A stretch of DNA of 64,000 bases from Bacteroidales bacterium (GTDB taxonomy: Bacteria > Bacteroidota > Bacteroidia > Bacteroidales > UBA3824): contig JAFPZK010000007.1 in the NCBI GenBank assembly GCA_017417315.1, positions 1 to 64,000 on the forward strand, given 5' to 3'. Made by a program: the position numbers and the translations under genes. Position 1 is the first letter of the stretch, and every line of letters starts with the position of its first letter. The notes below the pieces were generated by a model. That model was given only the letters and a program-made list of their open reading frames with translations, was not told where the DNA came from and made no database searches. Of the stretch, positions 26,020-36,253 are shown piece after piece.

Positions 26020-28038
26020 ATGAAAAGGAAAGTTTTAACCATGTCATTAGCGTTGGCGTTAGCGGCGGGGGAAGTCTCCGCGCAAATTACCAACAACAAT
26101 GCGTTTGCCGTTCCTGACGGTTTTAAGACGGTTTCCGTCAATATTTCCGCAAACGGTCAGATTGCCATAGTGGGCATTCAAAAAGACGAACAGTTTAAAT
26201 ATCTTTTTTTTAAGAAAAACAACAACGGTTCTTTTTCTGCCGGTAACGAAAACAATCCGCTTAACTCTATGATTAGCAGCGGCGTTGTTCCGTTTAATCC
26301 GTCTCAATCCTCTGACGGTAACGAAATCTATTTTGCTTGTGCTGCTGACGGAAGTCAAAACACCGATATTTATTACATTTCGAAAGTTAACGGTGTGTGG
26401 TCAGAAAAACAGTCGGTAGGCAGCAACGTCAACTCCGAAGCCAATGAACAGTATCCTGCTATCAGCCCTGACGGTAACACGTTGTATTTCACGAGGTTGG
26501 TTGACGGCGGCGTGGATAAACGTTGCGGTGCTTTGTATCTTGCAAACAGACTTCCGGGCGGCGAATGGGAAAAAGCCGTTGACGTACCGGAACCCGTAAG
26601 TCTCGGTTGTGAGGCCTCTCCATACGTCTGTCCTGACAATAAGACAATTTATATATCGTCTATCCGTGAGGGCGGAAAAGGCGGTTTCGACATTTATTAT
26701 TTGAGCCGTCTTAACGAAAAACTTTGGGTGATTCCGATTTCTGCCGATACAATCAACAATACGATGGACGAATTTTCTCCTGCTTGGGATTCGCAGAAAA
26801 AAGTGCTTTATTTTGCCGCTCAGGACGTAAAGAAAAAATCAAACATTAATCCTGTTGAGGCTTCTTTGCCTGACAATCTCAAACCTGCAAAGGTTACAAG
26901 GTATCATGGCAAAACCTTAGACCTTGTTTCAAACAAACCTTTGGGCGCAAATATCACCGTTACTGACGTGTTCTCCTCGAAAGTACTTGATGTTTTTAAG
27001 AGCGACGGCATTACGGGAGAATATGACTTTTTCCTTTCAGGACTGACTAATGTTTTCTTGGATTTTTCTGCACCCGATTATTCGCATGCAATCGTAGAGA
27101 CCAAACCGAAAGACGATGAGGTAAAACAAGATTACAAAATTTTCAACAAAGTTTCGCTTCAACTCAACGTTTTTGACTCGGATATGTTTGAGGCACTTTC
27201 TTCGGAAATCGTCATAACTGCCGACGGCAAAAAATCTAACGTAAAACCTGCTGAATTTTCAAAAGGTCGTTACAAAATGGAACTTCCTATTGGCAAGAAC
27301 TACGAGTTCACGATTAAGAAGGATATGTATATGGACTATGTTTTGAAAATGGATCTTTCGCAGGTCGTGATTTTTGATTCTTTTGAGAGGGACGTAGAAC
27401 TTGTTTCTGACAAGAGCAAAGTTAAATTCAAGGTCAACGGTCTTGCTCCTAATATGACTACCGACATTACGATTATCGACCTTTCTACCGAGTCTAAGTT
27501 TACAACCTCGGTTACGACAGACCAAAACGGTAACTGCGACATTATGTTGAGAAAAGGTGATACGTACAAAATCAGCATTATGGCTCCCGGTTACACAATG
27601 TTTGAAAAAGACATCAACGTTCCCGTTGTTGCCAAAGGCGAGGATATTATGGTGATTGCCAATATCAGCAAGTTGGAAGAGGACGTAAAAATCGAAATTC
27701 CTAACGTAAACTTTGAGTTCAATAGTTTTACCCTTGATGCTTCAAGTTATGAGCCTTTGAACAAGGTCGTTACGCTTTTGAAAGTTAACACGGGTATCGA
27801 AATCGAACTTTCAGCCCATACTGACGACAAAGGTAGCGACGATTACAACAACAAACTTTCAGACCAAAGAGCCGCTGCGGTTGCCGCTTACATCGTAAGT
27901 AAGGGTATTGACCCCGCACGTTTGGTTTCGAAAGGTTACGGCAAAACCCAGCCTCTTGTTCCCAACATAAATGATGAAAACAGGGCTAAAAACCGCCGTG
28001 TGGAACTCAAAATTTTATCAACTAAATCAAATCAATAA
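26020..28038 (+). CDS. PD40-repeat OmpA family outer membrane protein
   Basis: A 672-residue protein with a signal peptide ending GEVSAQ. A beta-propeller-like section of PD40/WD40-like repeats spans about 80-290 (YPAISPDGNTLYFTR, SPYVCPDNKTIYISS, FSPAWDSQKKVLYFAA). Carboxypeptidase-regulatory-like beta domains follow (about 300-540). The C-terminus is an OmpA domain (about 560-665) with HTDDKGSDDYNNKLSDQRA and the late NRRVEL, which bind peptidoglycan. It probably links a surface or periplasmic assembly to the cell wall. Similar proteins occur with type IX secretion genes and elsewhere; no such genes are seen here. The next gene starts 17 bases on. Confidence 0.85.
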   Translation: MKRKVLTMSLALALAAGEVSAQITNNNAFAVPDGFKTVSVNISANGQIAIVGIQKDEQFKYLFFKKNNNGSFSAGNENNPLNSMISSGVVPFNPSQSSDGNEIYFACAADGSQNTDIYYISKVNGVWSEKQSVGSNVNSEANEQYPAISPDGNTLYFTRLVDGGVDKRCGALYLANRLPGGEWEKAVDVPEPVSLGCEASPYVCPDNKTIYISSIREGGKGGFDIYYLSRLNEKLWVIPISADTINNTMDEFSPAWDSQKKVLYFAAQDVKKKSNINPVEASLPDNLKPAKVTRYHGKTLDLVSNKPLGANITVTDVFSSKVLDVFKSDGITGEYDFFLSGLTNVFLDFSAPDYSHAIVETKPKDDEVKQDYKIFNKVSLQLNVFDSDMFEALSSEIVITADGKKSNVKPAEFSKGRYKMELPIGKNYEFTIKKDMYMDYVLKMDLSQVVIFDSFERDVELVSDKSKVKFKVNGLAPNMTTDITIIDLSTESKFTTSVTTDQNGNCDIMLRKGDTYKISIMAPGYTMFEKDINVPVVAKGEDIMVIANISKLEEDVKIEIPNVNFEFNSFTLDASSYEPLNKVVTLLKVNTGIEIELSAHTDDKGSDDYNNKLSDQRAAAVAAYIVSKGIDPARLVSKGYGKTQPLVPNINDENRAKNRRVELKILSTKSNQ

Positions 28039-28041
28039 AAC

Positions 28042-28046
28042 AGGAG
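28042..28046 (+). promoter_or_regulatory. Shine-Dalgarno-like AGGAG deciding a start
   Basis: AGGAG ends 9 bases before the ATG at 28056. It lies too close to the two earlier in-frame ATGs (28047, 28050), so the third is preferred. Such a site is unusual in this AT-rich, mostly SD-less window. Confidence 0.55.
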
Positions 28047-28055
28047 ATGATGATT

Positions 28056-30233
28056 ATGAAAAAAATTTTTGTTTTAGTATTATCTGTCTTAATCTGTTCT
28101 AACGTATTTGCTCAGCGCAGGTTGAGATACAAAGATATTTTTGACAAGATGGGTAAAGAGCCAGTCGAGCATACTAATATGAAACTGACGGAGTTTCAGA
28201 AAGTTAATCCGGAATTTCCGAACACTTATCTTCAAATGGGTGTTATTTCTTGGAACTGGTTGCAGGAAGAAGACCCGTTTTTGAATTACACATACGTTAA
28301 ACAGTTGATTTACAATACCAATCTTTATTTGGGATTGGCAAAAAGCAAAATCTCTGCTGACGACAAAGAGGTTAAGAAAAATAAAACGTATTACACTAAT
28401 TTCAATATTACCTCTTCACCTGACGAAGTTGATCAGCAAGGCGTTTTGGATTATGTCAACAAGATGTTTGACAAGGCTAAGGAATACGAAAAAAACGTTA
28501 CCCTTATAATCGAAAATTATAACAAAGCCATCGACAATTATAATAATTGTATTGACATTTACCGTTCGATTGTGGCAAGACAGAATAATTATAAAAACCT
28601 TCTTTTGACCACTGACGACCTGGCAAGAAAACAATTTGATGATTTGGCTTTGTCTTTTGATTCGGTGATGTATTATTTCAACGAGTTTAAAACAGCCCTC
28701 GGAAACTATCCGATAAAGGATTATGACCAAAAGATGAAAATCATCAAAATCGAAACTTATAGGCTCGAAGGTTTGACTTCAAGCAACTTTTTGCAGCCTG
28801 AAATTCCGATTTGGGACTACAAAACTTGGGTTAATGACGCTTATAAACTTATGGACGGCGACGTACTTTATTTCAAGGACAATGCCGAGGAAGAAATCAA
28901 GTCGCTGAGAAACAGAATTTCCGCTTTGCAGGAGCAAAAAGCCGAAACTGACAGTATTCCCGAAATTATTCTTCCGAACAAACTTGTCAACCTTACCGAA
29001 AAATACGATTACGAAAGTCTTCTTTCGGCAAGTATAAAGTACGAAATCTCGAAAGCCAACTATCAGATAGCCTCTATGCGTAAGTCAAACAACATTTCTA
29101 ATCCTGAGGCTTATAACGAAAGTCTGACTCAAAAGGCTGCGTATTATTACGACCTTTATCTTCTTTCAAAAGAGACAGGTAATGCTCTCGAACAGTTAAG
29201 AGGCAGAATCAGCGACAACAATATCGCAAAGCAGGAAAAACTTGTTAGAAACCTTTACAAAGGCAAAAACTTTTTTGCCACTTCGGGTATAAAAGAAGAA
29301 GCCGCGCTTTTGCAGACCGTTGCCGACACCAACAGGGAAAACTTTCAAAAGTTTGTCGCAGAGCAACTTAACCCCGAAAACAAGACTGCGACCTTTCAGG
29401 GCAAGACTATTTCGATAAGACCGGTTGAAACGGATTTTGAAACATCTCCTAACGGTTACAATACCGTCTACACGATAAAAGACGATGCCGGAAACCGTTA
29501 TGTATCGGGTTATATCAAAAATTCAGCAACCTCGGCATCGGGTTTTGTGGCAAAACTCAATCCTGAAAACGGCGTTATTTGGCTTACTCAGTTGAACGCT
29601 GCACCTTCGGGAATTAACAAAGCCGTTCAGGTGATTCCTTCAAAATTTTTAGGACCAGTAGTTTTGGTTGCTAATTCGTCAAATTCAGGAAACAAGACCA
29701 CGGCTATAAAACTTGACGCAAGCGGTAAGGTAAGGTCAAAATCAGAATTTTCGTCTAACCTTTATCCCGTAGTTTGTTGTTACGATGAAATTAATGAAGT
29801 TGTAACGGCTGTTTTCAAAGGCACGAAAGGCAACGAATCCGATGAACTTGACGATTGTGCCGTAGAAACGGTTACTGCCGGTCAGAAAACCTCAGACCTT
29901 CTTCCCGAAGCGTTTTCGCTCAAAGGTAAGATTATTGATATTATAAAAACCGAAGGCGGAAATATCGTAATTTGCAATTATAAAACCGTGAAAGTAGGAA
30001 AGAGTAGCGAAAATGCGGGTTCTAACATTGCCGCAATTAACATTGCTGGCAATACGGTTTCGCTCAGCGTTTATCAAAACGGCGGAAAAGATGTTAAAGC
30101 CTTAAAAGCCTTCAAGTTGAATGCCGAAGCAATCAACATTCTCGGAAGTTACGATAATCTTGAAAGCGCAATCTCGGATACTCCCGAAGCGGCTTATCTG
30201 ATTATCAATAATAAAGGCGAATTTAAAAACTAA
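28056..30233 (+). CDS. Exported protein of unknown function (725 aa), partner of PD40-OmpA
   Basis: I do not recognise a domain. The start at 28056 fits the AGGAG before it and gives a signal peptide (MKKIFVLVLSVLICS, cleaved near NVFAQ). Residues about 100-420 are helical and charged, with TPR-like or coiled segments. The C-terminal 270 residues are beta-rich with GYIKNSATSASGFVAKLNP, reminiscent of a propeller of SBBP/Kelch-like blades. Its gene directly follows the PD40-OmpA gene with a 17-base gap and ends in a strong terminator. The two products probably act together at the outer membrane. Confidence 0.65.
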   Translation: MKKIFVLVLSVLICSNVFAQRRLRYKDIFDKMGKEPVEHTNMKLTEFQKVNPEFPNTYLQMGVISWNWLQEEDPFLNYTYVKQLIYNTNLYLGLAKSKISADDKEVKKNKTYYTNFNITSSPDEVDQQGVLDYVNKMFDKAKEYEKNVTLIIENYNKAIDNYNNCIDIYRSIVARQNNYKNLLLTTDDLARKQFDDLALSFDSVMYYFNEFKTALGNYPIKDYDQKMKIIKIETYRLEGLTSSNFLQPEIPIWDYKTWVNDAYKLMDGDVLYFKDNAEEEIKSLRNRISALQEQKAETDSIPEIILPNKLVNLTEKYDYESLLSASIKYEISKANYQIASMRKSNNISNPEAYNESLTQKAAYYYDLYLLSKETGNALEQLRGRISDNNIAKQEKLVRNLYKGKNFFATSGIKEEAALLQTVADTNRENFQKFVAEQLNPENKTATFQGKTISIRPVETDFETSPNGYNTVYTIKDDAGNRYVSGYIKNSATSASGFVAKLNPENGVIWLTQLNAAPSGINKAVQVIPSKFLGPVVLVANSSNSGNKTTAIKLDASGKVRSKSEFSSNLYPVVCCYDEINEVVTAVFKGTKGNESDELDDCAVETVTAGQKTSDLLPEAFSLKGKIIDIIKTEGGNIVICNYKTVKVGKSSENAGSNIAAINIAGNTVSLSVYQNGGKDVKALKAFKLNAEAINILGSYDNLESAISDTPEAAYLIINNKGEFKN

Positions 30234-30270
30234 AAAAAAACGGGACTTTTTTAAGTCCCGTTTTTTTTTT
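30233..30270. terminator. Bidirectional terminator between the exported protein and LacI genes
   Basis: The stem CGGGACTT/AAGTCCCG (30241-30248 with 30253-30260) has a 4-base loop. An A-run precedes it and a run of ten T follows, so it works on both strands. Confidence 0.85.
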
Positions 30271-30272
30271 AT

Positions 30273-31322
30273 TTAAAATCCTAAATCTCCCATCTCCGAA
30301 ACGGCATCTTTTACGGTAGAGCCTCTGACGATGAGTTTTGTGGGGACGATGACGGTTTCAAAAGGCTCAAATACCTGGGTTTCGATGCGTTTGATAAGCA
30401 GTTCGGCGGCTTTTGAACCGATTAAAGAGCCGTTTTGGTCAACGGTCGTGAGTGCCGGTGTCGTAACCTGAGAAATCAAACCGTTTGTAAAACCTGCTAC
30501 GGCTGTCTGTTCAGGAACTTGTATGCCGTTTTTGGTGAGCGTTGTGATTGCACCTATTGCGGTCATATCGTTGACGGCAAAAATCCCGTCGGGAATGTCG
30601 CCGGTTTTGCAAAAATTTTCTACTAAACGGGTCGCCTCAGCAAACTTGTCGCATTTATAAATCATTTCTTCGCCTTTGAAAAGTTTGTGGCGTTTCATTG
30701 CATCTACGTAGCCGCGTTTTCTGTCCGCACCTATGCGCACGTTGTCAGGACCGGCAAAGTGAATGATGTTTTTTCTGCCGAGCGAAATCAAATGCTCAAC
30801 CGCCGAAAATGCCGCAGCATAGTCGTCTATTATGCACCTGTCGCAGAGCGTGGCGTGTGGCGGACGGTCAAAAAATACAAGCGGAATTTTCCTTTTCATA
30901 ACGTTGAAAAGATGGTCGTAGTTATAAGTTTCTTTTGTTATCGAAATCAAGATGCCGTCTACGCGAAGCGAAACAAGCGTTTTTATGTTGCTTATTTCTT
31001 TTTCGACACTCTCGTTAGACTGGCAAATCATAACGTTGTAGCCGGCTTTTTGCGCCATTTCTTCTATGCCGCTGATAACGGCGGAAAAAAAGTGGTGCTT
31101 TATTTGCGGAATTATTACGCCGATGATGTTGCTTTTTCCGCTGTGCAGTCCCAATGCAAGGGAATTTGGTTGGTAATCAAGTTCGTCTGCAAGTTTTTTG
31201 ACAGCCTCTTTGGTTTCGGGGCTGATGTCCGGGTGGTCTTTCAGCGCACGGGAAACCGTTGAAGGTGAGAGTCCTAACTCTTTTGCAATGTCTTTGATAG
31301 TGGCTTGTTTTTTTCCTGTCAT
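30273..31322 (-). CDS. LacI family transcriptional regulator
   Basis: A 349-residue protein. The N-terminal helix-turn-helix (ATIKDIAKELGLSPSTVSRA, about 7-26) is followed by the hinge helix region QPNSLALGLHSGKS. The periplasmic-binding-protein-like effector domain begins IIGVIIPQIKHHFFS. It will bind a palindromic operator and respond to a sugar or related ligand. The effector-site residues do not tell which ligand. No transporter or sugar-utilisation operon is adjacent; the divergent neighbour is a PLP decarboxylase. A TAATTTAG box on the minus strand (31351-31358) may be its promoter. Confidence 0.92.
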   Translation of the reverse strand: MTGKKQATIKDIAKELGLSPSTVSRALKDHPDISPETKEAVKKLADELDYQPNSLALGLHSGKSNIIGVIIPQIKHHFFSAVISGIEEMAQKAGYNVMICQSNESVEKEISNIKTLVSLRVDGILISITKETYNYDHLFNVMKRKIPLVFFDRPPHATLCDRCIIDDYAAAFSAVEHLISLGRKNIIHFAGPDNVRIGADRKRGYVDAMKRHKLFKGEEMIYKCDKFAEATRLVENFCKTGDIPDGIFAVNDMTAIGAITTLTKNGIQVPEQTAVAGFTNGLISQVTTPALTTVDQNGSLIGSKAAELLIKRIETQVFEPFETVIVPTKLIVRGSTVKDAVSEMGDLGF

Positions 31323-31463
31323 GTTACTTTTCCTGAAAAAATTTACGTGCCTAAATTAGTAAAAAAAATTGGAAAAAATTAACTTTTATATTGAATAATA
31401 ATATTTATATTCGCAGAAAATTTTTTGTTTATGTATTAAATATATAATCTGTTAATAATCAAG

Positions 31464-32666
31464 ATGATAAGAAGAGAAGATTTTGTCCCCGACGAAGATT
31501 GGGAACATTTCAGGGAAATATCAAAAGATTTTCCCACACCGAATATCTTTGTAAATATGACCGCCGTGGAAAAAGCGTACCGGCAGTTGATAAAAACGTT
31601 TCCGTATGCAGACGTTTATTATGCCGTTAAAGCGAATCCGGGAATACCGGTTTTGAAACTGCTAGACAAATTAGGTTCTAATTTTGACATTGCCTCGCGT
31701 TACGAACTTGATACGGTTTTATCTTTGGGTATTTCCCCTGAAAGACTTTCTTACGGCAACACAATCAAAAAAGCGGTTGATGTTGCTTATTTTTATCAGA
31801 AAGGCGTTAGAATGTTCGCCACCGATTCTAAGGAAGACCTTAAAAATATTGCAAAAAATGCGCCCGGTTCAAGGGTTTACGTCAGGGTTTTGATAGAAAA
31901 TTCTTCGACGGCAGACTGGCCTTTGTCGAGAAAATTCGGTTGTCACCCCGATATGGCTTACAACCTTTTGGTATTGGCAAAGGAAAAAGGTTTGATTCCT
32001 TACGGCATAAGTTTTCATGTCGGAAGTCAGCAAAGAGACATCGGTCAGTGGAATGACGCTATTGCCAAGACGAAATATCTTTTCCAGTCGTTGGAGGAGG
32101 AAGAGGACATTAAGTTGGAGATGATAAACATGGGCGGAGGTTTTCCCGCGCATTATCTTCAACCCACTAACGAACTCAGCGAGTATGCCTCTGAAATTAC
32201 GCGTTATTTAGAAGACGACTTTGAGGAAATTCCACGTATAATTTTGGAGCCGGGACGTTCTTTGACGGGAGATTCGGGAATTTTGACTTCGGAAATCGTT
32301 TTGATTTCACGCAAAAACAATACTTCTCTTGCCCGTTGGGTATATCTTGATTGCGGAAAATTCAACGGTCTTATCGAGACTTTGGACGAGTCAATAAAAT
32401 ATCCCGTCGTAACGGACAAAGACGGCGGCAAAGACGGTGAAGTAATTCTTGCCGGACCTACCTGCGACAGTGCTGACATTATGTACGAGGACGCTAAATA
32501 CAAACTTCCGCTCGATTTGAAAAGCGGTGAAAAAATTTATTGGCTTTCTACCGGCGCATATACGTCAAGTTATGCGAGTGTCGGTTTCAACGGTTTCCCG
32601 CCGATAAAAACGTATTATTATGATGAGCAGAATGTTTACGATGATAAAGATAATAAAGTAAAATAA
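31464..32666 (+). CDS. Fold-III PLP decarboxylase, ornithine/lysine decarboxylase-like
   Basis: A 400-residue alanine-racemase-fold enzyme. The PLP lysine is K57 in YYAVKANP; HVGSQ and NMGGGFPAHY form the phosphate/glycine loop region. GPTCDSAD with C333 supplies the active-site cysteine of the other subunit. Length and motifs match eukaryotic-type ornithine decarboxylases rather than diaminopimelate decarboxylase, which normally ends with different substrate residues. It probably makes putrescine (or cadaverine) from the amino acid; the choice of substrate is not settled by sequence reading. It is monocistronic and ends in a good terminator. A second fold-III decarboxylase lies at 54030. Confidence 0.82.
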   Translation: MIRREDFVPDEDWEHFREISKDFPTPNIFVNMTAVEKAYRQLIKTFPYADVYYAVKANPGIPVLKLLDKLGSNFDIASRYELDTVLSLGISPERLSYGNTIKKAVDVAYFYQKGVRMFATDSKEDLKNIAKNAPGSRVYVRVLIENSSTADWPLSRKFGCHPDMAYNLLVLAKEKGLIPYGISFHVGSQQRDIGQWNDAIAKTKYLFQSLEEEEDIKLEMINMGGGFPAHYLQPTNELSEYASEITRYLEDDFEEIPRIILEPGRSLTGDSGILTSEIVLISRKNNTSLARWVYLDCGKFNGLIETLDESIKYPVVTDKDGGKDGEVILAGPTCDSADIMYEDAKYKLPLDLKSGEKIYWLSTGAYTSSYASVGFNGFPPIKTYYYDEQNVYDDKDNKVK

Positions 32667-32705
32667 AAAAAATCCGGCAGTTTTTTAAGTGCCGGATTTT
32701 TTTTA
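32664..32705. terminator. Bidirectional terminator between the decarboxylase and repeat-protein genes
   Basis: AATCCGGCA (32671-32679) pairs with TGCCGGATT (32690-32698), 10-base loop. An A-run precedes and a T-run follows, so it serves both convergent genes. Confidence 0.85.
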
Positions 32706-32709
32706 TTTT

Positions 32710-33318
32710 TTAGTTGTTGCCCCAGAACAATTTTATGTCGTTGTCTGCAAGTTTGGAATCGTCGGGCGTATAAACCTGAACTTTGATTCCGAAATTTGCC
32801 ATAAAATTCTTTTCAAATTCGTCAATCGTCCATGTCGGGTCGATGGCGGTTTCTCCGCTTTTTGCGGCATCTGCATCTTGACGGACGTTAGCCAAAAGAA
32901 GTTCGTCGTCAACAAAGTGATTTTGAGTGTTGTAAACTCTCAGACAGAAACCGTAAGTGTTTTTAAAATCCTCTTTCAAGGTTTTAACTTTCATTCTGCC
33001 GTCCACTTTCAGCGATTTGCCTGAAACTACTTTCAAATCGTTTTCAGCCAAAGCCGAATCGTCTTGCGTTGCTACCTGAACTTTAATCGCAAAAGCATCT
33101 TTGAAGTTCTTTTCAAACTCGTCTATTGTCCATTCGGGGTCAATAGAAAACTCTCCCGATTTTACGCTGTCGTCCTGACGAACGTCGGCAAGTAGCAATT
33201 CTTCGTCAACAAAATGATTCTGTGTGTTGTAAACTCTTAAAGTATAACCGAAAGTCTTTTTGAAGTTTTCCTTCAAAGTTTTTACTTTCATTCTTCCGTC
33301 AACTTTTAATCCTTCCAT
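32710..33318 (-). CDS. Protein made of two ~99-residue tandem repeats, function unknown
   Basis: A 202-residue cytosolic protein. Residues 4-102 and 103-202 are near copies, each starting LKVDGRMKVKTLKE and containing RVYNTQNHFVD and TIDEFEKNF. Within each unit two shorter beta-alpha-beta-like parts can be seen: one with TLKENFKKTFGYTLRVYN, the other with IDEFEKNFKDAFAIKVQV. The whole may thus be a fourfold repeat of an ancient motif. No signal peptide or catalytic signature is visible. Small single-unit proteins of this look exist in other bacteria, from memory and not verified. It stands 91 bases downstream of uvrA, with a terminator beyond. Confidence 0.7.
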   Translation of the reverse strand: MEGLKVDGRMKVKTLKENFKKTFGYTLRVYNTQNHFVDEELLLADVRQDDSVKSGEFSIDPEWTIDEFEKNFKDAFAIKVQVATQDDSALAENDLKVVSGKSLKVDGRMKVKTLKEDFKNTYGFCLRVYNTQNHFVDDELLLANVRQDADAAKSGETAIDPTWTIDEFEKNFMANFGIKVQVYTPDDSKLADNDIKLFWGNN

Positions 33319-33409
33319 AATTATTAGTGTTAAAAAATTTTAGTTAATGAAACAATATATAATTATGGCTGCAAATTATGTACATTTTTTCAAAAATCCA
33401 AATTTTTTT

Positions 33410-36235
33410 CTAAATTTTTTTCATTTCTTTCAAATATTTTCCCGTGTAGGAATTTTTGCATTTGATTAAGTCTTCGGGAGTACCCGTAAAAATTATTTCG
33501 CCGCCGTTTTTACCGCCTTCTTTTCCGAGGTCGATAATGTAATCGGCGCATTTTATGACATCGGGGTCATGTTCTATTATAATGACGGTATTTCCTCTGT
33601 CAATCAAAGAGTTAATGGCTTTCAGGAGTTTGTTGACATCGTGAAAATGCAGTCCGGTTGTAGGCTCGTCAAAAATGAAAACCGTATGAGAGTCCTTTTT
33701 TTCTGACATCAAAAACGTCGCGAGTTTTATTCTTTGGTTTTCGCCGCCCGAAAGCGTTGACGAGGGTTGTCCGAGTTTTATGTATCCTAAGCCGACATCT
33801 TGAAGCACTTGAAGTTTCGCGGCAATTTTTTGCGGAAGTTTCGCTGCGTCTTCCGAGAAAAACGCAATCGCCTCGTCTACTGACATTTCCAAAATGTCGA
33901 AAACGTTTTGACCACGGTATTTTACCTCCAAGGTTTCTTCTTTGAAACGTTTTCCGCCGCAGGACTCGCAAACTAAGGTAACGTCTGCCATAAACTGCAT
34001 TTCTACTTTGATAACGCCGTCGCCCTGACATTCTTCGCAACGTCCGCCTTCGGTATTAAACGAAAAATATCCGGGTGTATAGCCCATTTGTTTGCTAAGT
34101 TGCTGCTCCGAAAATAGTTTTCTGATGTCGTCATAAACCTTGATATAACTTGCCGGATTGCTTCTTGAAGACCCTGAAATTGGATTTTGGTCAACGATTT
34201 CAACGCTGTTCAGCAAATTAATGTCGCCGTCTAAGCCGTCAAATTCGCCGGGTTTAAGTCCTTTGTCGTCAAGACGTTGCGAAAGTGCGGGGTATAAAAT
34301 GCCTTTTATCAGCGTTGACTTGCCTGAGCCTGAAACGCCGGTTATAACAGTCATCAAATAGAGCGGAATTTTTACCGTAACGTCTTTCAAGTTGTTCATT
34401 CTCGCGCCTTTGATGATGATTCCTGCGCCGGTTTTTTCGTCCCAAGGACGGCGTTTGGGGATTTTTATCTCTTTTACGCCTCTTAGATAATCCGCAGTAA
34501 TACTTTGAAAATCAGAGGTTAATTTGTCGATTGTGCCTTGAAACATAACTTCACCGCCGAAAATTCCTGCCTCAGGACCGATGTCAATGATTTGGTCGGC
34601 GGCGCGAATGATTTCTTCGTCATGCTCTACTACGACAACCGTATTACCGAGGTCGCGGAGTTTTTTCAAGACTTTAATCAGACGGTGAGTGTCCCTCGGA
34701 TGCAGACCTATTGACGGCTCGTCAAGAATATAAAGCGAACCCGTAAGGGACGACCCTAAACTTGTTGCGAGGTTTATTCGTTGCGATTCACCGCCCGAAA
34801 GCGTGGACGAAAGTCTGTCTAAGGTCAGATATTCCAAACCGACTTCTATCAAAAAATCTAAGCGTGAAATAATTTCTTTTAAAATTCTTTCGGCTATTTT
34901 GAAATCGGTTTCGCTGAGGTTGAGGTTTTGGAAAAAGTCAAAAGCCTCGTTGACAGGCATTTTTACGATTTCAGCAATGTTTTTGCCGCCGACTTGCACG
35001 TAAAGAGCCTCTTTTTTCAGTCTTGACCCTTTGCAATTCGGACATGTCGTCTGACCTTTGTAGCGCGACATCAAGACTCTGTATTGTATTTTATAACTCT
35101 CTTTTTCAACCATTTGAAAAAACTCGTCAATGCCGTGAAGACCTCTTGCGCCGTGCCAAAGCAAATCTTTTTCTTCGTCAGAGAGTTTATTATAAGGACG
35201 GTGAATCGGAAATTTATGTTTAGCGGCGTTTTTGCAGAAATCGTCTTTCCAAAGCGACATTTTCATTCCTGACCAACATTTTACCGCCTCTTCATAAACC
35301 GACAGATTTTTGTTAGGAATTACTAAATCTTCGTCAATGCCGATAACCTTGCCTAAGCCGTTACATTCAGGACACGCGCCTAAGGGGTTGTTGAAAGTGA
35401 ATGTGTATACGCTCGGGACTTCAAATTTAATTCCGTCAGCCTCGAATCTCGTGCAGAATTTTGCCTGCTGTTTTTTTCCGTTTTCGTCTTCGTATTCCAA
35501 AATACAGTCGCCGCCGCCTTCGTAAAATGCGGTTTGAATACTGTCTGACATTCTTGACATAGCGTCTGCCATTTTCGAGGCTTTGAAACGGTCTATTAAC
35601 AAGAAAAGTCCGTCAGTTTTTTTGTCGGTTTCCTTTAATTTCAAATCGGCTATTTCAATAATTTCACCGTTTTTTACAACGCGCGAAATGCCCTGAGAGT
35701 CAAGAATTTCAAGATGTTTTTTCAGCGTTCTTCCTTCCGGCAGGGCAATAGGGGAGAGGAGCGTGAATTTATGTCCGTCTTCAAAAGAGATGATAAAATT
35801 AACGACATCGTCCACAGAATGTGCCTTTACTTCTTGTCCTGAAACCGGCGAAATTGTTTTTCCGATTCGGGCAAAAAGCAGTTTTACGTAGTCGTAAATT
35901 TCTGTTGAGGTGCCGACCGTACTCCTTGTATTTCTGGTAGTTACCTTTTGTTCGATAGCGATAGCGGGCGGAATACCTTTGATGTAATCGACCTCAGGTT
36001 TTGAAATCTTGCCCATAAACTGCCGCGCATACGCCGAAAGGCTTTCTACATAACGCCTTTGACCTTCGGCATAAAGCGTGTCGAAAGCAAGCGTTGATTT
36101 TCCCGAGCCGCTAAGTCCCGTTACAACGATAAACTTGTTTCTCGGTATGGCGAGCGAGATGTTTTTTAAGTTGTGCTGTCTCGCACCTTTTATTATAATG
36201 CTGTCCTTAAAGGAGTCAGTATCAATCTCTTTCAT
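33410..36235 (-). CDS. uvrA: UvrABC system protein A
   Basis: A 941-residue UvrA, the DNA damage sensor of nucleotide excision repair, of normal length. Two ABC cassettes are visible. The first has [16 protein letters not shown] near residue 40 and signature [12 protein letters not shown] near 480. The second has [17 protein letters not shown] near 635 and [12 protein letters not shown] near 830. Zinc-binding cysteine pairs are present in the first half (CPECNGLG near 287, CPNCKG near 398) and the second (CEECQGDG near 730, CESCGG near 755). The upstream PARG gene ends 18 bases before its start, suggesting one operon with PARG and the EF-hand membrane protein. Confidence 0.97.
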   Translation of the reverse strand: MKEIDTDSFKDSIIIKGARQHNLKNISLAIPRNKFIVVTGLSGSGKSTLAFDTLYAEGQRRYVESLSAYARQFMGKISKPEVDYIKGIPPAIAIEQKVTTRNTRSTVGTSTEIYDYVKLLFARIGKTISPVSGQEVKAHSVDDVVNFIISFEDGHKFTLLSPIALPEGRTLKKHLEILDSQGISRVVKNGEIIEIADLKLKETDKKTDGLFLLIDRFKASKMADAMSRMSDSIQTAFYEGGGDCILEYEDENGKKQQAKFCTRFEADGIKFEVPSVYTFTFNNPLGACPECNGLGKVIGIDEDLVIPNKNLSVYEEAVKCWSGMKMSLWKDDFCKNAAKHKFPIHRPYNKLSDEEKDLLWHGARGLHGIDEFFQMVEKESYKIQYRVLMSRYKGQTTCPNCKGSRLKKEALYVQVGGKNIAEIVKMPVNEAFDFFQNLNLSETDFKIAERILKEIISRLDFLIEVGLEYLTLDRLSSTLSGGESQRINLATSLGSSLTGSLYILDEPSIGLHPRDTHRLIKVLKKLRDLGNTVVVVEHDEEIIRAADQIIDIGPEAGIFGGEVMFQGTIDKLTSDFQSITADYLRGVKEIKIPKRRPWDEKTGAGIIIKGARMNNLKDVTVKIPLYLMTVITGVSGSGKSTLIKGILYPALSQRLDDKGLKPGEFDGLDGDINLLNSVEIVDQNPISGSSRSNPASYIKVYDDIRKLFSEQQLSKQMGYTPGYFSFNTEGGRCEECQGDGVIKVEMQFMADVTLVCESCGGKRFKEETLEVKYRGQNVFDILEMSVDEAIAFFSEDAAKLPQKIAAKLQVLQDVGLGYIKLGQPSSTLSGGENQRIKLATFLMSEKKDSHTVFIFDEPTTGLHFHDVNKLLKAINSLIDRGNTVIIIEHDPDVIKCADYIIDLGKEGGKNGGEIIFTGTPEDLIKCKNSYTGKYLKEMKKI

Positions 36236-36253
36236 CTAATGGTAATAGTTTTT

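Noticed and set aside
26020-28038. Type IX secretion component (PorE-like)
   Set aside because: PD40 plus OmpA domains fit loosely, but no other T9SS gene or C-terminal sorting domain was seen in the window.
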